Assembly: GCF_024600715.1 (NCBI RefSeq)
Contig: NZ_CP102332.1
Span: forward strand, 3,472,001 to 3,536,000
Length of the DNA: 64,000 nt
Source of the DNA: Streptomyces changanensis
Lineage (GTDB): Bacteria; Actinomycetota; Actinomycetes; Streptomycetales; Streptomycetaceae
Direction: 5' to 3'
Every line of letters starts with the position of its first letter. Within the stretch, counting starts at the first letter, position 1. Below the pieces are notes generated by a model. That model saw only the letters and a list, made by a program, of their open reading frames with translations. It ran no database searches and was not told the DNA's origin. Shown piece after piece: positions 1 through 8,300 of the stretch. The translations under genes were made by a program, and so were the position numbers.

Positions 1-138
1 GCGACCTTCGAACGGGTGCGGGCGGCCGGCGCCGAGGTGCTCCAGGAGCCCATCGACCAGCCTTACGGCGTCCGTGACTGCGCCTTCCGCGACCCGGCGG
101 GCAACATGGTGAGGGTCACCCAGTCGCGTACGCGCTGA
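1..138 (+). CDS. VOC (glyoxalase/bleomycin-resistance fold) protein, C-terminal fragment
   Basis: The reading frame is open from the first base and stops with TGA at 136-138, giving the last 45 residues of a protein cut by the window edge. The fragment reads ATFERVRAAGAEVLQEP, then a short strand, then FRDPAGNMVRV. This is the usual last beta-alpha-beta element of a VOC module, where 'DPxGN' precedes the final strand carrying a metal or substrate ligand. Substrate cannot be inferred from this part. The gene converges on the secreted-protein gene at 282-713, and a strong hairpin lies between them. Confidence 0.8.
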   Translation, partial: ATFERVRAAGAEVLQEPIDQPYGVRDCAFRDPAGNMVRVTQSRTR

Positions 139-206
139 ATACCCGAATTCCGGTCGGGGCGGGATTTCCCGTCGGCACGCACCCGGCTGACTGACCGCAA
201 CGCGTC

Positions 207-247
207 GCGGCGGCTCCCGGAACCGTGAGGATTCCGGGAGCCGCCGC
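207..247. terminator. Bidirectional hairpin terminator between convergent genes
   Basis: A 16-bp perfect stem (207-222 with 232-247) closes a 9-nt loop. It lies between the VOC stop at 138 and the stop of the minus-strand secreted-protein gene at 282. No T tract follows, which is normal for GC-rich actinobacterial terminators. Confidence 0.8.
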
Positions 248-281
248 TGTGGTGCGTCGGATGCGTCGTCCGCGGTGGGTG

Positions 282-713
282 TCAGCCCTTCAGGGACGCG
301 TGCGCGACCGTGTTGGTGGGCCACCAGAAGTCGGCCGCTCCGGCCTGAGCGAAGGAACCCGTCCCCGCGTTGGACGCGCGGTACGTCCAGCCCTTGTTCG
401 CCTTGAGGGTCACGGTGGGCGTGCGACAGGTGTTGACCTTGGTGCACGCCTTGCCCTTGGTCACGAACTGCTTTCCGTTGTTGCCGGACAGCGCGATCGT
501 GGGCCGCATGATCTTGATCTTCGCCTGCTTGCAGTCCTGCTGCGCGTAGGCGTGGACCTTGCCGGCTGACTTCCACACGTAGACCGTGTTGGTGCAGCCG
601 TAGTACGCCTTGCCGGTGCCCTTGACCGGTGCGGCGTGGGCCGTCGTCGCCGACGCCATGACGCAGGCGAGGACCGCCCCGCCGACGCCCAGGGCTCGCT
701 TGAAGTTCTTCAC
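282..713 (-). CDS. Small secreted protein of unknown function
   Basis: This 143-residue protein starts at GTG 713 with GGGAGA four to five bases upstream. Residues 1-28 form a signal peptide: a basic n-region (MKNFKRA), a hydrophobic stretch, and an ASATTAHA-A cleavage site. The mature part is about 115 residues, Lys/Thr/Ala-rich, and has four cysteines (YYGC, QQDC, KAC, NTC) that could form two disulfides. It ends in a Trp-containing stretch (FWWPTNTV). I recognise no enzymatic motif. A secreted structural or binding protein is plausible but unproven. The upstream region is unusually AT-rich and holds a palindrome, GGCTCAA-N5-TTGAGCC at 809-827. Confidence 0.75.
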   Translation of the reverse strand: MKNFKRALGVGGAVLACVMASATTAHAAPVKGTGKAYYGCTNTVYVWKSAGKVHAYAQQDCKQAKIKIMRPTIALSGNNGKQFVTKGKACTKVNTCRTPTVTLKANKGWTYRASNAGTGSFAQAGAADFWWPTNTVAHASLKG

Positions 714-948
714 TTGTCTCCCGTTTCCGTCGTGCCGCGAGTTCCGTCCGGTCGATGTGTGACGGGTCGCGGTTTGACCCCGTGAAGTTATCCGAAGGCC
801 TTGCGGTGGCTCAATGCATTTGAGCCTCCCGTGAGGTTCCGATGAAAAGTCGAAGAATCAACGAATTGCTTCCGAATGGGAATTGCGGGGGTGGGTGCGG
901 GGACGGGTGTGCCGCCTCCGGCTGTGTGGATGGCGAGAGCATTCTCGT

Positions 949-998
949 TCGTACTAGTGCGATAAATGCTTGCAGCTAGTGCAACGTTCGGTTAGGTT
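949..998 (+). promoter_or_regulatory. Promoter of the GNAT gene with two overlapping palindromic operators
   Basis: A -35 TTGCAG (970-975), a 17-bp spacer and a -10 TAGGTT (993-998) end six bases before the ATG at 1005. There is no Shine-Dalgarno, so a leaderless transcript is likely. A palindrome TTGCA-GCTAG-TGCAA (970-984) covers the -35. A second near-palindrome, TCGTACTAGTGCGA (949-962), lies about two helical turns upstream. Both contain CTAGTGC, at 954 and 976, exactly 22 bp apart. This is a typical layout for a dimeric repressor bound as two dimers. Confidence 0.65.
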
Positions 999-1004
999 GC
1001 CGTC

Positions 1005-1598
1005 ATGCCTGCCACTCGCCCCACCTCCACCACCCTGGTCGGACGACACGTCCGCCTGGAGCCGCTCACCGCCGACCACCTGGGCGACCTGTTCGCCGCC
1101 GGCGGGCGGGACGAGGAGGTGTGGCGGTGGCAGGGTGGGCCCGCGCCGCGCTCCGAGGCGGAGCTCGCGGAGAAGCTCGACGCGGTGCTGGAGGCTGCCG
1201 AGCGCGGTGAGTACGTGCCGTTCGCCGTGGTGCACCGCGCCGACGGGCGAGCCGTGGGGTGGACCTGCTACCTGGACATCGACGCGGACGACGAGCGACT
1301 GGAGATCGGCTGGACCTGGTACGGCCGTGCGTACTGGCGCACCGCCGTGAACACGGAGGCCAAGCTGCTCCTGCTCACCCACGCCTTCGACGACTTGGGC
1401 ATGGGCCGCGTGCAGCTGAAGACCGACCACCTCAACCAGCGCTCCCAGGCGGCCATCGCCCGGCTCGGCGCCCGCCGGGAGGGCGTGCTGCGCCGACACC
1501 GCCGCCGGCCCGACGGCACCTGGCGCGACAGTGTGTACTTCTCCCTCCTCGCCGACGAGTGGCCGGAGGCGAAGGCGCGGCTCGCCGCCCGCCTCTGA
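1005..1598 (+). CDS. GNAT-family N-acetyltransferase, RimJ/RimL type
   Basis: The 197-residue protein has the RimJ/RimL layout. An opening strand (LVGRHVRLEPLTADH) is followed by helix 1-2, then the central beta-4/beta-5 region (LEIGWTWYGRAYWRTAVNTEAK), in which the tail replaces the classic Q/RxxGxG acetyl-CoA loop as usual in this subgroup. Next comes VQLKTDHLNQRSQAAIARLGARREGVLR, the hallmark 'N-RS-AI-LGF/R-EG' segment. The likely role is acetylation of an N-terminal or other primary amine using acetyl-CoA in the cytosol. The start is the ATG six bases after a good -10, with no Shine-Dalgarno. The gene stands alone. The substrate is not inferable. Confidence 0.85.
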   Translation: MPATRPTSTTLVGRHVRLEPLTADHLGDLFAAGGRDEEVWRWQGGPAPRSEAELAEKLDAVLEAAERGEYVPFAVVHRADGRAVGWTCYLDIDADDERLEIGWTWYGRAYWRTAVNTEAKLLLLTHAFDDLGMGRVQLKTDHLNQRSQAAIARLGARREGVLRRHRRRPDGTWRDSVYFSLLADEWPEAKARLAARL

Positions 1599-1740
1599 CC
1601 GCCCGGGCCCGTCCCGGGTCTCACGGGTACGCGCCCGGGCCCGTCCCGGGCCCCTCGCCCGGCGCCCACGCCCGTCCCGGGAGGCCCGCCCACGCCAGTA
1701 CCCCGAAACCCGCCGCGCGTGCCCGTGCGTCCTTCCCGCC

Positions 1741-2637
1741 ATGGACACGATCCGTGACGCCCTGCGACAGCTTCTGCTCTTCGGGCTGCTCCAGCTCCGC
1801 TGCTGCGCCTTCGCCCTCGCGCTCGTCGGCGGGATCGCCGTCTCCGGGCTGCTGCCGGAGCTGCCGGTCGCGCGGTACGACCTGGTCCTGGCGTACGGTG
1901 TGCTGCTCGCCGTCGTCGCCCGGTGGGTGGGGTGGGACACCGCCCGGGACACCGGTGTCATCGCGGCCTGCCACCTCATCGGGTTGGCCTTCGAGCTGGT
2001 CAAGGTGCGGCTCGGCTCCTGGGCCTATCCCGAGGACGCCGTCACGAAGATCGCCGGGGTGCCGCTGTACGGCGGATTCCTGTACGCCGCCGTCGGCAGC
2101 TACGTCTGCCGCGCCTGGCACCTGTTCGACCTGCGGGTCTCCGGCTACCGCGCCACCGCGACCACCGCCGTCGCGGCCGCCGTGTACGTCAACTTCTTCA
2201 CCCACCACTGGCTCCCGGACGCCCGCTGGGTCCTCGCCGCCGGCCTCCTCGCCGTCACCGCCGGTGCGTGGGTCCGGTACACCGTCGGTGGGCGGAGCCA
2301 CCGCATGCCCCTCGGGCTCTCCTTCGTCCTGATCGGCTTCTTCCTGTGGGTCGCCGAGAACGCCGCCACCTACGTCGGGGCCTGGAGCTACCCGCACCAG
2401 TTGAACGGCTGGCAGCCGGTCGCCCTGACGAAGTTCGGCGCGTGGGCGCTGCTGATCAGCGTGACGTTCGTCCTGGTCGAACGGACCCGGCGGCGCGGCG
2501 CCGAAGCCGCTCCGACCCGGAGCGGCGCTCCGGCGGCCGGTATCCCGGCACACCGCCGACGCCTGCGGAACCCCGACCGGGTGGCCGCCGCCCCTCCACC
2601 TTCAGGAGGTGGGGCCCGCACCACCCCTACAACCTGA
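1741..2637 (+). CDS. DUF817 family integral membrane protein
   Basis: The start chosen is ATG 1741 (MDTIRDALRQLLLFGL). The open frame extends upstream, but only as low-complexity sequence. The 298-residue product has about eight hydrophobic segments in its first 250 residues and the conserved DUF817 features: HLIGLAFELVKVRLGSWAYPE, YGGFLYAAVGSYV, VNFFTHHWLPDARW and a late WSYP..LNGWQPV.KFG.W segment. After about residue 255 it becomes a Pro/Arg/Ala-rich cytosolic tail of some 45 residues. The family's function is unknown to me, and it resembles no transporter motif. No Shine-Dalgarno is evident at the ATG. The sigma-factor promoter overlaps the region just downstream. Confidence 0.8.
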   Translation: MDTIRDALRQLLLFGLLQLRCCAFALALVGGIAVSGLLPELPVARYDLVLAYGVLLAVVARWVGWDTARDTGVIAACHLIGLAFELVKVRLGSWAYPEDAVTKIAGVPLYGGFLYAAVGSYVCRAWHLFDLRVSGYRATATTAVAAAVYVNFFTHHWLPDARWVLAAGLLAVTAGAWVRYTVGGRSHRMPLGLSFVLIGFFLWVAENAATYVGAWSYPHQLNGWQPVALTKFGAWALLISVTFVLVERTRRRGAEAAPTRSGAPAAGIPAHRRRLRNPDRVAAAPPPSGGGARTTPTT

Positions 2638-2702
2638 GGGGGACCCGCTTTCGGGACCTGGGGGCGATCCCCCGCGAGGCGGCCGCTCCTAGCGTGGTCC
2701 GT

Positions 2703-3248
2703 ATGACCGCGACTACTGGCCCCGTCTGCGCCGGAGCCTCCACGGCCGCCACCGGGTACCCGTGCTTCTCCTCGTACGTACGGGCCCGGGGGCCCCTCCT
2801 GCTGCGCACCGCCCGGTCGCTCACCGCGAACCCGAGCGACGCCGAGGACCTGCTCCAGACGGCGCTGACCAAGACGTTCGTCGCCTGGGAGCGCATCGAG
2901 GACCACCGCGCCCTCGACGGCTACGTGCGCCGCGCGCTCGTCAACACCCGCACGTCGCAGTGGCGCAAGCGCAAGGTCGACGAGTTCGCGTGCGAGGAGC
3001 TGCCCGAGCCGCACGGCGTGCCCGAGCCGGACCCGGCCGAGCGGCAGGTCCTGCACGACGCGATGTGGCGCGCGGTCATGCGGCTGCCCGACCGCCAGCG
3101 GGCCATGGTCGTCCTCCGGTACTACGAGGACCTGAGCGAGGCGCAGACGGCGGCGCTGCTCGGGGTCTCCGTGGGCACGGTCAAGAGCGCCGTCTCCCGC
3201 GCACTCGGCAAACTCCGGGACGACCCGGAGCTCGCGCCGGTACGGTGA
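2703..3248 (+). CDS. Sigma-70 family (ECF/SigE-like) RNA polymerase sigma factor
   Basis: At 181 residues this is a two-domain sigma factor. Region 2 spans about residues 25-95, with the DAEDLLQTALTKTFVAW helix and an Arg/Trp-rich 2.3-2.4 part. Region 4 spans about 125-175, with LPDRQRAMVVLRYYEDLSE followed by an ALLGVSVGTVKSAVSRAL helix-turn-helix. It should bind core RNA polymerase and direct it to a small regulon. A -10-like TAGCGT (2690-2695) ends seven bases before the ATG and there is no Shine-Dalgarno, so the mRNA is probably leaderless. No anti-sigma gene is adjacent. That, together with the 'SigE family' appearance, leaves its control unknown. Confidence 0.88.
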   Translation: MTATTGPVCAGASTAATGYPCFSSYVRARGPLLLRTARSLTANPSDAEDLLQTALTKTFVAWERIEDHRALDGYVRRALVNTRTSQWRKRKVDEFACEELPEPHGVPEPDPAERQVLHDAMWRAVMRLPDRQRAMVVLRYYEDLSEAQTAALLGVSVGTVKSAVSRALGKLRDDPELAPVR

Positions 3249-3373
3249 CGCGGAGGGGTACCCGCACGTCACGGCTCGGTCCCCGTACGGGGGCGCACGG
3301 CGTGGCCCCGTACGGCACCGCACGGCGCGGCGCGGCCCCCCGGCACGGTGCCCGATCGGACTCCGCGCGGGAT

Positions 3374-3387
3374 GTTTCACGTGAAAC
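3374..3387. other. parS: parS centromere-like site (ParB-binding), perfect 14-bp palindrome
   Basis: The sequence GTTTCACGTGAAAC is a perfect palindrome and, to my knowledge, identical to the parS consensus described for Streptomyces coelicolor. ParB binds such sites, which cluster around oriC, and nucleates the segrosome used in sporulation septation. It sits in the intergenic space after the sigma gene and 92 bp before the acyl-CoA ligase start, outside coding sequence. Presence of one copy suggests, by inference, that this part of the window lies within a few hundred kb of the replication origin. Confidence 0.85.
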
Positions 3388-3406
3388 GGCGAACCTTCAG
3401 GTAGTG

Positions 3407-3424
3407 ACATACCGCTTGGTATGT
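3407..3424 (+). promoter_or_regulatory. Operator-like palindrome upstream of acyl-CoA ligase
   Basis: A 7-bp perfect inverted repeat with a 4-bp centre (ACATACC-gctt-GGTATGT) lies 55 bp before the GTG of the acyl-CoA ligase. Its size and spacing fit a TetR-type repressor, which commonly controls fatty-acid and acyl-CoA genes in actinobacteria. No such regulator gene is next to it, so the regulator would act in trans. Confidence 0.6.
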
Positions 3425-3479
3425 GCGCAGAATCTCCACACCACACTGCCGCGAAGCGAGCGCCCACCGGGAGGACGCC

Positions 3480-5129
3480 GTGCTCAGCACCATGCAGGAC
3501 GTACCGCTGACCGTGACCCGTATCCTGCACCACGGGATGTCGATCCACGGCACGTCTCAGATCACCACCTGGACCGGCGGACCGGAGCCGCAGCGGCGCA
3601 GCTTCGCCGAGACGGGCGCCCGGGCCACGCAGCTGGCCAACGCCCTGCGCGACGAACTGGGGGTCACCGGCGACGACCGGGTGGCGACCCTCATGTGGAA
3701 CAACGCCGAGCACGTCGAGGCGTACCTGGCGATCCCCTCCATGGGCGCGGTCCTGCACACGCTCAACCTGCGCCTGCCCGCCGAGCAGCTGATATGGATC
3801 GTCAACCACGCGGCCGACAAGGTCGTCCTGGTCAACGGCAGCCTCCTCCCCCTCCTGGCCCCCCTGCTGCAGCACCTGCCGACGGTCGAGCACGTCGTCG
3901 TCTCCGGCGCCGGTGACCGCTCCGTCCTGGCGGGCGCCGCGCCGCGCGTCCACGACTACGACGAGCTCATCGCCGACCGGCCCACCACCTTCGACTGGCC
4001 CGAGCTGGACGAACGCCAGGCCGCCGCCATGTGCTACACCTCGGGCACCACCGGCGACCCGAAGGGCGTCGTCTACTCCCACCGCTCGGTCTACCTGCAC
4101 TCGATGCAGGTCAACATGGCCGAGTCCATGGGGCTGACCGACCGCGACACGACGCTCGTCGTCGTCCCGCAGTTCCACGTCAACGCCTGGGGCCTGCCGC
4201 ACGCCACCTTCATGACCGGCGTGAACATGCTGATGCCGGACCGCTTCCTCCAGCCGGCCCCGCTCGCCGAGATGATCGAGAAGGAGCGGCCCACGCACGC
4301 CGCCGCCGTGCCGACCATCTGGCAGGGCCTGCTCGCCGAGGTCACCGCCAACCCGCGCGACCTCTCCTCCATGGCCTCCGTCACCATCGGCGGCGCCGCC
4401 TGCCCGCCCTCCCTCATGGAGGCGTACGACAAGCTCGGCGTCCGCCTCTGCCACGCCTGGGGCATGACGGAGACGTCCCCGCTCGGCACGATGGCCCTTC
4501 CGCCGGCGGGACTGACCGCCGAGGAGGAGTGGCCGTACCGCATCACGCAGGGCCGCTTCCCGGCCGGTGTCGAGGCCCGACTCGTCGGACCGGGCGGCGA
4601 CATCCTGCCGTGGGACGGCGAGTCGGCGGGCGAGCTGGAGGTCCGCGGCCCGTGGATCGCCGGCGCGTACTACGGCGGCTCGACCGGCGAACCGCTGCGG
4701 CCCGACGACAAGTTCAGCGCGGACGGCTGGCTCAAGACGGGTGACGTCGGCATCATCAGCCCGGACGGGTTCCTGACCCTCACCGACCGCGCGAAGGACG
4801 TCATCAAGTCGGGCGGCGAATGGATCTCGTCGGTCGAGCTGGAGAACGCCCTGATGGGCCACCCGGCCGTCGCCGAGGCCGCCGTCGTGGCCGTCCCCGA
4901 CGACCGGTGGGGCGAGCGCCCGCTCGCGACGGTGGTCCTCAAGGAGGGCGCCGAGACGGACTACGTGGCGCTGCGGGCGTTCCTCGCGGAGGCCGGCGTC
5001 GCGCGGTGGCAGCTGCCGGAGCGCTGGGCGATCATCCCGGCGGTGCCCAAGACCAGTGTCGGCAAGTTCGACAAGAAGGTGATCCGCAGGCAGTACGCGG
5101 AGGGCGAGTTGGACGTCACCCAGCTCTGA
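3480..5129 (+). CDS. Long/medium-chain acyl-CoA synthetase (AMP-binding)
   Basis: The 549-residue protein belongs to the ANL superfamily. It should adenylate a fatty acid with ATP and transfer it to CoA. Visible core motifs are [18 protein letters not shown] (P-loop equivalent), [12 protein letters not shown] (A5), [33 protein letters not shown] (A7-A8 hinge), and the C-terminal [14 protein letters not shown] with the catalytic lysine of A10. I chose GTG 3480 ([16 protein letters not shown]) because GGGAGG lies five bases upstream. ATG 3492 is an in-frame alternative. It is monocistronic, ending in a strong hairpin. The upstream palindrome at 3407 suggests repression. Chain-length preference cannot be read from sequence. 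Confidence 0.93.
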   Translation: MLSTMQDVPLTVTRILHHGMSIHGTSQITTWTGGPEPQRRSFAETGARATQLANALRDELGVTGDDRVATLMWNNAEHVEAYLAIPSMGAVLHTLNLRLPAEQLIWIVNHAADKVVLVNGSLLPLLAPLLQHLPTVEHVVVSGAGDRSVLAGAAPRVHDYDELIADRPTTFDWPELDERQAAAMCYTSGTTGDPKGVVYSHRSVYLHSMQVNMAESMGLTDRDTTLVVVPQFHVNAWGLPHATFMTGVNMLMPDRFLQPAPLAEMIEKERPTHAAAVPTIWQGLLAEVTANPRDLSSMASVTIGGAACPPSLMEAYDKLGVRLCHAWGMTETSPLGTMALPPAGLTAEEEWPYRITQGRFPAGVEARLVGPGGDILPWDGESAGELEVRGPWIAGAYYGGSTGEPLRPDDKFSADGWLKTGDVGIISPDGFLTLTDRAKDVIKSGGEWISSVELENALMGHPAVAEAAVVAVPDDRWGERPLATVVLKEGAETDYVALRAFLAEAGVARWQLPERWAIIPAVPKTSVGKFDKKVIRRQYAEGELDVTQL

Positions 5130-5156
5130 CCCGTACCGCGCGGGTCGGTGGGTGGT

Positions 5157-5187
5157 GAGGAGGGGCGGGCCGGGCCCGCCCCTCCTC
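5157..5187. terminator. Hairpin terminator between convergent genes
   Basis: A 14-bp perfect stem (5157-5170 with 5174-5187) with a 3-nt loop follows the acyl-CoA ligase stop by 27 bp and faces the end of the minus-strand sensor-like gene. Confidence 0.75.
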
Positions 5188-5349
5188 CCGCGCCGCCTCC
5201 CCGGGTCCCGCGTTTCCGGTGGCCCCGGGTCCGGTGGCCGCCGATTCCGGTCTCGTCACCGTGAACCGACGTCACCGCGAACCGGCGTCACCGCGAGGCC
5301 GCGTCTCACCGTGAGACCGCCGCGTCCCCCGTGCGGTGGGGGACCGGCG

Positions 5350-8300
5350 TCAGTTGGTGCCGATCTTCGCGAGCAGGTCGACGATCCGCGACTGCACCTC
5401 GGCGCTCGTCGACCGTTCCGCCAGGAACAGCACCGTCTCGCCGGACGCCAGCTTCGGCAGCTCCGCCGCGTCGAGCCCCGCCGAGGTGTAGACGACCAGC
5501 GGGGTGCGGTTCAGATGCCCGTTGGCGCGCAGCCAGTCGATGATCCCGGCCCGCCTGCGCCGCACCTGCATCAGGTCCATGACGACGAGGTTCGGCCGCA
5601 GCCGGGTGGCGAGCGCCACCGCGTCGGTGTCGGCCGCGGCCCGCTGCACCTGCATGCCGCGCCGCTCCAGCGCCGCCGCCAGCGCGTGGGCGATCTCGTC
5701 GTGCTCCTCGATCAGCAGGACCCGCGACGGGTGCTGGTCGCTGTCGCGCGGCGCCAGCGCCTTGAGGAGTACGGCCGGGTCGGCGCCGTACGCCGCCTCC
5801 CGCGTCGCCTGGCCGAGTCCGGCCGCCAGCAGTACCGGCACCTCGGCGGCGACGGCCGCCTGGCGCAGCGACTGCAGGGCCGTCCGCGTGATCGGTCCGG
5901 TCAGCGGGTCGACGAACAGAGCCGCCGGGAACGCCGCGATCTGCGCGTCCACCTCCTCGCGGGAGTGCACGATCACCGGCCGGTACCCGCGGTCGCTCAG
6001 CGCCTGCTGCGTGGCGACGTCCGGCGCCGGCCACACGAGGAGCCGGCGGGGGTTGTCCAGCGGCTCGGGCGGCAGCTCGTCGTCGACGGGGCGCGGCGGC
6101 GGCTGGTTGGCGACCTCGACGGCGCCGCCGGGGCCGTCCAGCGGTTCGGGGCCCTCGTCCGCGCCCTCGTCGGGTGCCCCTATCTCGTACGCGCGCCCTT
6201 CCGTGGCGGGCGCGGCGAGACGCTGCTGCGCCGGTGGCTGGGGGGCGGCGGGCTGCTGGACCGGCGGCTGCTGTCCGGGGAGTGCCGCCGGAGCGGTCGC
6301 GTCCGTCGTGGGCTGCGGGTCGGTCTCCGGGGGAGTGGCCAGCTTGCGGCGCCGCCCGGAACCGGTGCCCTGCGCGGGCGTCTGGGGCTGCGGAGCGGTC
6401 GCGGGCTGGGCGAACGGCACGCCCTGACCGAGGGTGCGGACGCTGAACGCCCGCCCCTGGGTGGAGGTGGTCGCGTCCCCGGGTGGCACGGCGGGCGTGC
6501 CGGCGGCCGGGGTGCCGGCGGCGGGCGTGGCGGAGCCGGGGGCCGCCGGTGCGTCGGGGGCGGTCACAGCGCGGCGGCGCCCGGTCGGCGTCGCCTGCGG
6601 TACGGCTCCGGCATCACCGGGCGCGGTGGGAGCGCCGGGCGGCACGGGCGCCGCGTCGGGAGTCGCGCCGGCGGGAGGCACGGTGGCCGGAGCAACGGGC
6701 GGTACGGGCCCGGAGGCCGCCTCGGCCGGAGCAGCACCCGTCCCGGCCACACCGCCCGGCGGGACCACACCACCCGGCGGTACGACGCCGCCCGGCGGGA
6801 CCACGGTGGTGCCGGGCGCGAGCGGGGCGCCGGGCGGCGGGGTGGCGCCCGGGGGGATCGGAAGGGGATGCGGCAGCGGCGGCGTGTGGTCGGCGCCCGG
6901 CACCGACCGCACCGCGTCGTGACGCCCCTCGTCAACCGGCGCGACCGGCACCCCCGACGCGACCGCCACCGCCGGCGCGACCGGCCGTGCGTGCGCCGTC
7001 GCGACCGGCTGGGCCCCCGGAGGCAAGCCCTGCGCCTGCGGCAACGCCCGCGCCTGCCCCTGAGGCTGGACGCGGTCCGCCTCGGCGGGCGGCAGGGCGA
7101 ACGCGGAACGGGCCGCCCCCTCGGGCGCCGCCGCCCGCTCCTGACCCGCCGCGAGCGCACGCCGCGCCCGCCGGCCGGCCGGTACGGCCTCGCCCGTGGG
7201 GGCGACGCCCTGCGGCGGGACGGTGTCGCCGAGCGCGGCCGGGCGCGCCTGCGCCGACTCGGCGGCCGTGACCACCGACCCCTCGGCGGGCGGGAGTGCC
7301 GGGGCGGCCGAAGGCGCGGGGGACTCGGCGGGGCTGGGCCGCCCGCGCCGCCGGCCGGTCGGCTCCGCGGCGCCCGCGTCCTGCGCGGGGATCAGCTGCT
7401 GCTCCCCCGTACCGCCCCCGGTGCCGGGGGCGGCGCGGCGGCGACCGGTCGGCCCTGCGGCCACGGGGTCCTCGGCGTGTACCGGGCTGTCGAGGAAGGA
7501 GTCCGTCGAGGCGCGCCGCGCGCGCCGCCGCCCGATCCCGCCGGAACCCTGCGCGGGCACGACGGCCGCCCCGCCCGCCCCGGCCTCCGGCACCGCGACG
7601 GCCCCGGCGCCCTCCGTACCCTCGGCGCCCCCGCCGCCCGCCGTGCCGACCTCCGCACCGGGCGCCGCGCCGTCCGCCCGCTCCGCGGTGGGAACCGCGC
7701 CGCCGCCCTCGCCGAGCGGCACTTCCAGGACGTACGCCCCGCCGGTCGTCCCCGGCACGTCGTGGGTCTGCAGGACGCCGCCGTGCGCGCGGACGATGCC
7801 GCGCACGATCGGTTCGTGGACCGGGTCGCCGCCCGCGTACGGGCCGCGCACCTCGATGCGGACGACGTCGCCGCGCTGCGCGGCGGCCACCACGATGGTC
7901 GAGCCGGCGTACCCGCCGTCGGCCACCACCCGGGCCTTGCCCGTGGAGTCGACGCCGGCGACGTCCGCCACGAGGTGGGCCAGGGCGGTCGACAGCCGTA
8001 CGCCGTCCACCTCCGCCTCGATCGGCGGCGCGTGCACCGCGAACTGCACCCGACCCGGCCCGATCAGCTCGACCGCGCCCTCGATGCCGCTCGCCACGAC
8101 CGCGTCGAGCAGCACCAGCTCCTTGCGCAGCTCCTCCTCGCCCACGTCCAGCCGCTGGAAGCCGAGGACGTTGTCGACGAGGGTCGTCATCCGGGCGTAC
8201 CCGGCGGCCAGGTGGTGCAGGATCTGGTTGGCCTCGGGCCACAGCTGCCCGGCCGGGTCCGCGGCGAGCGTGCCGAGCTCGCGGCGCAGCTCCATCAGCG

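Noticed and set aside
2388..4862. An 824-codon minus-strand frame across the sigma factor and acyl-CoA ligase
   Set aside because: Shadow of two well-supported plus-strand genes.
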